Shown here piece by piece: positions 61,224 through 64,000 of a DNA stretch of 64,000 nt. The notes under the pieces were generated by a model, which was not told where the DNA came from, did not search any database, and saw nothing but the letters and a program-made list of their open reading frames with translations. The position numbers and the translations under genes are program-made. The first letter of the stretch is position 1, and every line of letters starts with the position of its first letter. Location of the stretch: NCBI GenBank assembly GCA_038230335.1, contig JBBRNL010000008.1, positions 66,396 to 130,395 on the forward strand, read 5' to 3'. The stretch comes from JBBRDU01 sp038230335 (lineage in GTDB: Bacteria > Verrucomicrobiota > Verrucomicrobiia > Chthoniobacterales > UBA10450).

Positions 61224-62045
61224 ATGACAGACAAGAACTCGGCGTTGGTTCCGGAACACGGCTGGCACTGTGTCCACCTTTTCTACCGCATCGAGTTGGG
61301 GCCGTGGCAGATGCTCAACCGGGAAGAGCAGAATGAGGCCAAGACGAATCTGACAGCCCTCGTGCAAGAGGTGCGCGCCTTGGAATCGACCCAGTTGCTG
61401 ACCCTGAGCGTGGTCACGCCCAAAGCCGATCTCGGCTTCATGTTGATCACCCCCGACCTGCAGGAAGCCAACCGGATTGAGAAGAGAATTAGCACATCAC
61501 TCGGCCCCGATATCCTGATGCCGGTCTACAGCTATTTGTCACTCACGGAGGAGAGCGAATACACCACGAGCGACGAAGAACACGCCGAGACCCTGGCCAA
61601 GGAACAAAAGATCGAACCGGGTTCCGCTGAATTTACCGCCGCGATGGATTCGTTCCGGGATCGGATGAAACATTATCGGCACGATCGCCTTTATCCGACG
61701 CTACCGGATTGGCCCGTCTTCTGTTTCTACAACATGAATAAGCGTCGCGGTGAGCAGCGGAACTGGTATGCGCTGCCTTATGCGGAGCGGCGCAACCTCA
61801 TGAAGGGGCATGCCACCGTCGGTCGCCAATACGCCGGGAAGGTCAAACAATTGATCACCGGTTCTACCGGTCTGGATGACGCGGAGTGGGGGGTCACGCT
61901 TTTCGCGCGCGACACTTTTCAGATCAAGGCGATCGTTTATCAGATGCGGTTCGATCCGGTCAGCGCTGATTACGCCGATTTCGGCGAGTTCTTTATCGGG
62001 ATTCAACTCCCGCTCGACGAATTGTTCCGGCGAGTGCAACTTTGA
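61224..62045 (+). CDS. hemQ: HemQ-type coproheme decarboxylase (chlorite dismutase family)
   Basis: 273 residues. The signature region KGHATVGRQYAGKVKQLITGSTGLDDAEWGVTLFA (read as KGHATVGRQYAGKVKQ and GLDDAEWGVTLFARD) is that of HemQ, with the proximal heme ligand at H196. The redox Tyr aligns with Y169 in FYNMNKRR, where most HemQs have YPM. The N-terminal half is longer than in Firmicutes. HemQ makes heme b from coproheme. Chlorite dismutase is unlikely because the active-site Arg region differs, but this is inferred. It is just upstream of tRNA-Ser. Confidence 0.85.
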   Translation: MTDKNSALVPEHGWHCVHLFYRIELGPWQMLNREEQNEAKTNLTALVQEVRALESTQLLTLSVVTPKADLGFMLITPDLQEANRIEKRISTSLGPDILMPVYSYLSLTEESEYTTSDEEHAETLAKEQKIEPGSAEFTAAMDSFRDRMKHYRHDRLYPTLPDWPVFCFYNMNKRRGEQRNWYALPYAERRNLMKGHATVGRQYAGKVKQLITGSTGLDDAEWGVTLFARDTFQIKAIVYQMRFDPVSADYADFGEFFIGIQLPLDELFRRVQL

Positions 62046-62067
62046 TCGGCGCGTTTCGCCGAAACCT

Positions 62068-62157
62068 GGATGGGTGACAGAGCGGTCTATTGTGCTCGCC
62101 TGGAAAGCGTGTGTGCCTTTACCGGCACCGGGGGTTCGAATCCCCCCCCATCCGCCA
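62068..62157 (+). tRNA. tRNA-Ser (anticodon GGA) with encoded CCA
   Basis: The acceptor stem GGATGGG (62068-62074) pairs fully with CCCATCC (62147-62153), followed by discriminator G and CCA. The T-arm is GGGGG-TTCGAAT-CCCCC (62130-62146). The anticodon loop CTGGAAA puts GGA at 62102-62104, and a long variable arm (GTGCC/GGCAC) fits serine. The anticodon stem has one T-T mismatch. Confidence 0.92.
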
Positions 62158-62333
62158 TGTCCCAGTCGTTCGGATGTTGTGACTGCCGCTGCCTGGTCTC
62201 AGGGAGGTCGATAGAGCCCGGAAGATGTCCTAAAAGCTCGAATCTGCGCTACTTACGAATCGCGCCGCCTCGAAGAGCTCATCTGAGGGGAATCGGCCGG
62301 ATCTGACCGATCACGCAAAGGGTTGAGGGAGAA

Positions 62334-62894
62334 TCAGCCTTTCTGCGGCCGCTTTGCAGAGCCTTTGCACTGGCTGAACAGATCCGCCTGCAGAGCCTCG
62401 CTTTTCGCCGACAGAATCGGCCGCCGCTTGCGCGCGCTGAGCCGGTGCATCTCGGCCAGGATCTCGACCGTGCGATCTGGCTCGGCAGCAGTGTGCGCCT
62501 TGCCTGCCTGGCGCATCACTTTCGCGACGGTCTCGGCCGTCAGTCGCGGCGACTTCGCCTGCTGCAGATACTCGTCGCCATGCTTCTGCATGTGCAGCTG
62601 AACGCAGTGCAGGAAATAGACCGAAGCGCGTCGGATCGCGGCGAGATCTCCATGCGCTTTGATCGTGTCGATCACGGTCAGCAAGATGCGCCGATATTTC
62701 GCCGCTGGCATTCGAGCGCCGCGATCGTTCAGCCAGCGCGCAGGGTAAGTGATGCCGCTCTCGAGCATCGCTTTCTCTTGAAAGAACTGCTTCTCGGTGA
62801 GCTTCGCGAACAACGTGCGCCGCAAGACCTGCAGCATCTCTCTCCTGAAAGAATCCATCGCAGCGGCGGCCGCTGCTGCCTCGGCCGATGTCAT
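62334..62894 (-). CDS. Hypothetical protein of the putative mobile element
   Basis: 186 residues. An Ala-rich start (AEAAAAAAAMDSF) leads into a helical protein rich in Arg and Lys (RREMLQVLRRTLFAKLTEKQF). No domain is recognised and there is no signal or TM segment. Its ATG overlaps the preceding stop (ATGA at 62891-62894). It is the last gene of the run before the tRNA. Confidence 0.5.
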   Translation of the reverse strand: MTSAEAAAAAAAMDSFRREMLQVLRRTLFAKLTEKQFFQEKAMLESGITYPARWLNDRGARMPAAKYRRILLTVIDTIKAHGDLAAIRRASVYFLHCVQLHMQKHGDEYLQQAKSPRLTAETVAKVMRQAGKAHTAAEPDRTVEILAEMHRLSARKRRPILSAKSEALQADLFSQCKGSAKRPQKG

Positions 62895-63211
62895 GATCTG
62901 CGGTGCAGGCGGCGCTGATAACGCAGCCAGCGGCGAAGCATTGCTCTCGCCTGGTTGCGGAGTGATCCCGAGCTTGCGATCTCTTCGAGCGTCGCCTCGT
63001 CGAACAGCTTGTAGCCAGGCGAACCAGGGAAGCTCAGAATCTGACCTTCGGAGTGCTCGACCAGGTCGCGCAGTTCGCGGTCGCTGAAGCCGTGCACCTT
63101 CAACTCTTTCGCGGTGATCCAGTCGCGGCCGCGCAACGTGCGCAGGAGCTCTCCGAGTCGCGCCGCCTGGTCGGCGGCCGTCGAGCTGAAGAGAGAGAGC
63201 TCGATCTGCAT
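62891..63211 (-). CDS. Hypothetical protein, possible winged helix
   Basis: 106 residues with an ATG start at 63211; GTG at 63214 is in frame. The segment LLRTLRGRDWITAKELKVHGFSDRELRDLVEHSEGQILSFPGSPGYKL (for example DWITAKELKVHGFSDRELR) resembles a winged helix. The C-terminus is Arg-rich (RRWLRYQRRLHRRS), consistent with DNA binding. Its start shares TGATG with the stop of the upstream gene. Confidence 0.5.
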   Translation of the reverse strand: MQIELSLFSSTAADQAARLGELLRTLRGRDWITAKELKVHGFSDRELRDLVEHSEGQILSFPGSPGYKLFDEATLEEIASSGSLRNQARAMLRRWLRYQRRLHRRS

Positions 63212-63714
63212 CACGCCTCTCTCAGCTCGTAGTTGCGCGCGAGCGCGGTGCTGTCACTCACGGTGCCGCCGCCGCGCACCTTGTGCTTGTGCAGCGCGAT
63301 GATGACCTTGCGCAAGCCGTCAGCGTCGAGCTGATCGATCTCCGAGCTGCCGAGCTGGCCTTCGCTGTTCATGTGCTTCGCGATGGCGGCGACGTAAGCT
63401 GCGCCGACTCCGGCTTCTTTCATCGCTTTGCGCAGACCGAACTGCATGCGCGTCTTCTTCATGTTCAGCTGCCGCAGTTGCGCGTTCAGATTGCCAGGCT
63501 CGAGGATTGCCATGAACTCAGCCTTCACGAGATCGAGGTCGTCATCGTTGAACTGCGTCAGCGACTTCTCGCAGCCGAGCGCTCTGACATAGAGCTCATG
63601 CCTGCGGCGATTCTCTTCGTCTTTCGACCAGGTCTCGCGGCCGTTCATCAGCGCATCTTTGACGCGCTTCCACAGAGACCAGTGCATGCGCTGCTGCTTC
63701 TTCGAGAGCTTCAT
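63211..63714 (-). CDS. Phage-like protein, GemA/Gp16-type candidate
   Basis: 167 residues from MKLSKKQQRMHWSLW. The opening K.QQR..W.LW followed by a helical region (ENRRRHELYVRALGCEKSL, then MKKTRMQFGLRKAMKEAG) resembles proteins that sit in the early region of Mu-like phages near GemA/Gp16. I cannot confirm the family by eye. The start overlaps the preceding stop (ATGA). Confidence 0.45.
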   Translation of the reverse strand: MKLSKKQQRMHWSLWKRVKDALMNGRETWSKDEENRRRHELYVRALGCEKSLTQFNDDDLDLVKAEFMAILEPGNLNAQLRQLNMKKTRMQFGLRKAMKEAGVGAAYVAAIAKHMNSEGQLGSSEIDQLDADGLRKVIIALHKHKVRGGGTVSDSTALARNYELREA

Positions 63715-64000
63715 GATAGAGACAACTCCTGCTCGCACTCCTGCTTGAATGCGCGAAGCGGCTCATCGTCGCCGAGATCAATCTGAGCGCCGAACGTGAG
63801 CTCGAATAGAATCGGCGCAGCTAAGCTGCGAGCTTCCCGCTCATCGAAGGCCAGCACCTTGACGATCTCGCATCCATCGCTGAACTCGAAGACCTGCGCG
63901 TTCGCTTTGTCTGCGTGACACTGGATCAGCGGAGAGGCGACGTCGTAGTCGATCGACGTCGGTGCTGAATGCACGCCTTTCGGGAAATATGCGGCGACCG
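63711..64000 (-). CDS. Hypothetical protein, 5' end probably outside window
   Basis: The frame is open from 63711 to the right edge; an internal GTG at 63974 would give 87 residues (MHSAPTSIDYD). The protein is acidic with no family I recognise, and lacks TM segments. Because the frame continues to the edge (FPKG before the GTG), it may be longer. It is the first visible gene of the overlapping run. Confidence 0.45.
   Translation of the reverse strand, partial: VAAYFPKGVHSAPTSIDYDVASPLIQCHADKANAQVFEFSDGCEIVKVLAFDEREARSLAAPILFELTFGAQIDLGDDEPLRAFKQECEQELSLS

Larger units (their letters stand above)
62158..64000 (-). mobile_element. Probable edge of an integrated element at tRNA-Ser
   Basis: Directly after the tRNA 3' end comes 176 bp with no recognised gene, then four minus-strand genes with ATGA or TGATG overlaps and no housekeeping homologues. 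One resembles phage early proteins. Tight overlap, unrecognised products and position at a tRNA 3' end together suggest a prophage or integrative element extending beyond the window. I saw no integrase and could not locate an att duplication. Confidence 0.45.

Noticed and set aside
1..64000. CRISPR arrays, insertion sequences, PEP-CTERM/exosortase genes and rRNA
   Set aside because: I looked for spaced direct repeats, transposase motifs, PEP-CTERM tails, exosortase motifs and rRNA signatures and saw none.

Overview
The window looks like a chromosomal segment of a Gram-negative bacterium, most likely Verrucomicrobiota and possibly the soil Chthoniobacterales group. The reasons are indirect. 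There are degenerate 7-bp repeats of the kind I associate with that phylum, one of them translated as an IENRKSK-type peptide inside gcvP. There is a small PUR-domain protein, a GDA instead of GDG thiamine motif in DXS, a CdaA diadenylate cyclase, and a Wza-Wzc export system implying an outer membrane. No 16S gene is present, so the assignment is an inference.

Left part (1-16,910): the 3' end of a CCA-adding-enzyme-like gene converges on a very large secreted multidomain protein (PPC-like, BNR/sialidase-like, FN3, PKD, dockerin-like). Next come glycogen synthase (glgA, with an altered substrate-binding motif), a PIG-V-like mannosyltransferase, an FAD oxidoreductase and a phosphoribosyltransferase. 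On the minus strand follow glycine decarboxylase (gcvP), threonine ammonia-lyase and a PAS/histidine kinase/receiver hybrid. An SDR dehydrogenase and a secreted hypothetical protein complete this part.

Centre (17,208-43,640): one long exopolysaccharide/capsule locus, almost all on the plus strand with many ATGA-type overlaps. It encodes an outer-membrane beta-barrel, a Wza-type export protein, a Wzc-type tyrosine autokinase and a Wzx-type flippase. It also has about ten cytoplasmic glycosyltransferases, two FkbM methyltransferases, another putative methyltransferase, a WcaF-like acetyltransferase and two O-antigen-polymerase/ligase-type membrane proteins, one fused to a TPR-like tail. A WcaJ-type initiating sugar transferase (opposite strand) and a GT39-like membrane transferase are also present. 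This is a near-complete Wzx/Wzy-dependent pathway. A sigma-54-like promoter candidate precedes it.

Right part (43,637-62,157): housekeeping genes. They are pyruvate phosphate dikinase, a PUR-domain protein, RNase R, folP, cdaA with a nested 51-aa CdaR-like membrane microprotein, SprT, RodA, ScpA, a YeeZ-like epimerase, an orphan ABC ATPase, dxs, xseB, a stand-alone receiver, gcvH-gcvT, a rhomboid-like protein lacking the catalytic residues but carrying a zinc-ribbon tail, and HemQ. The part ends in tRNA-Ser(GGA).

Right edge (62,158-64,000): four overlapping minus-strand genes with phage-like character directly beyond the tRNA, probably the edge of an element integrated at tRNA-Ser. No integrase or transposase is visible within the window.
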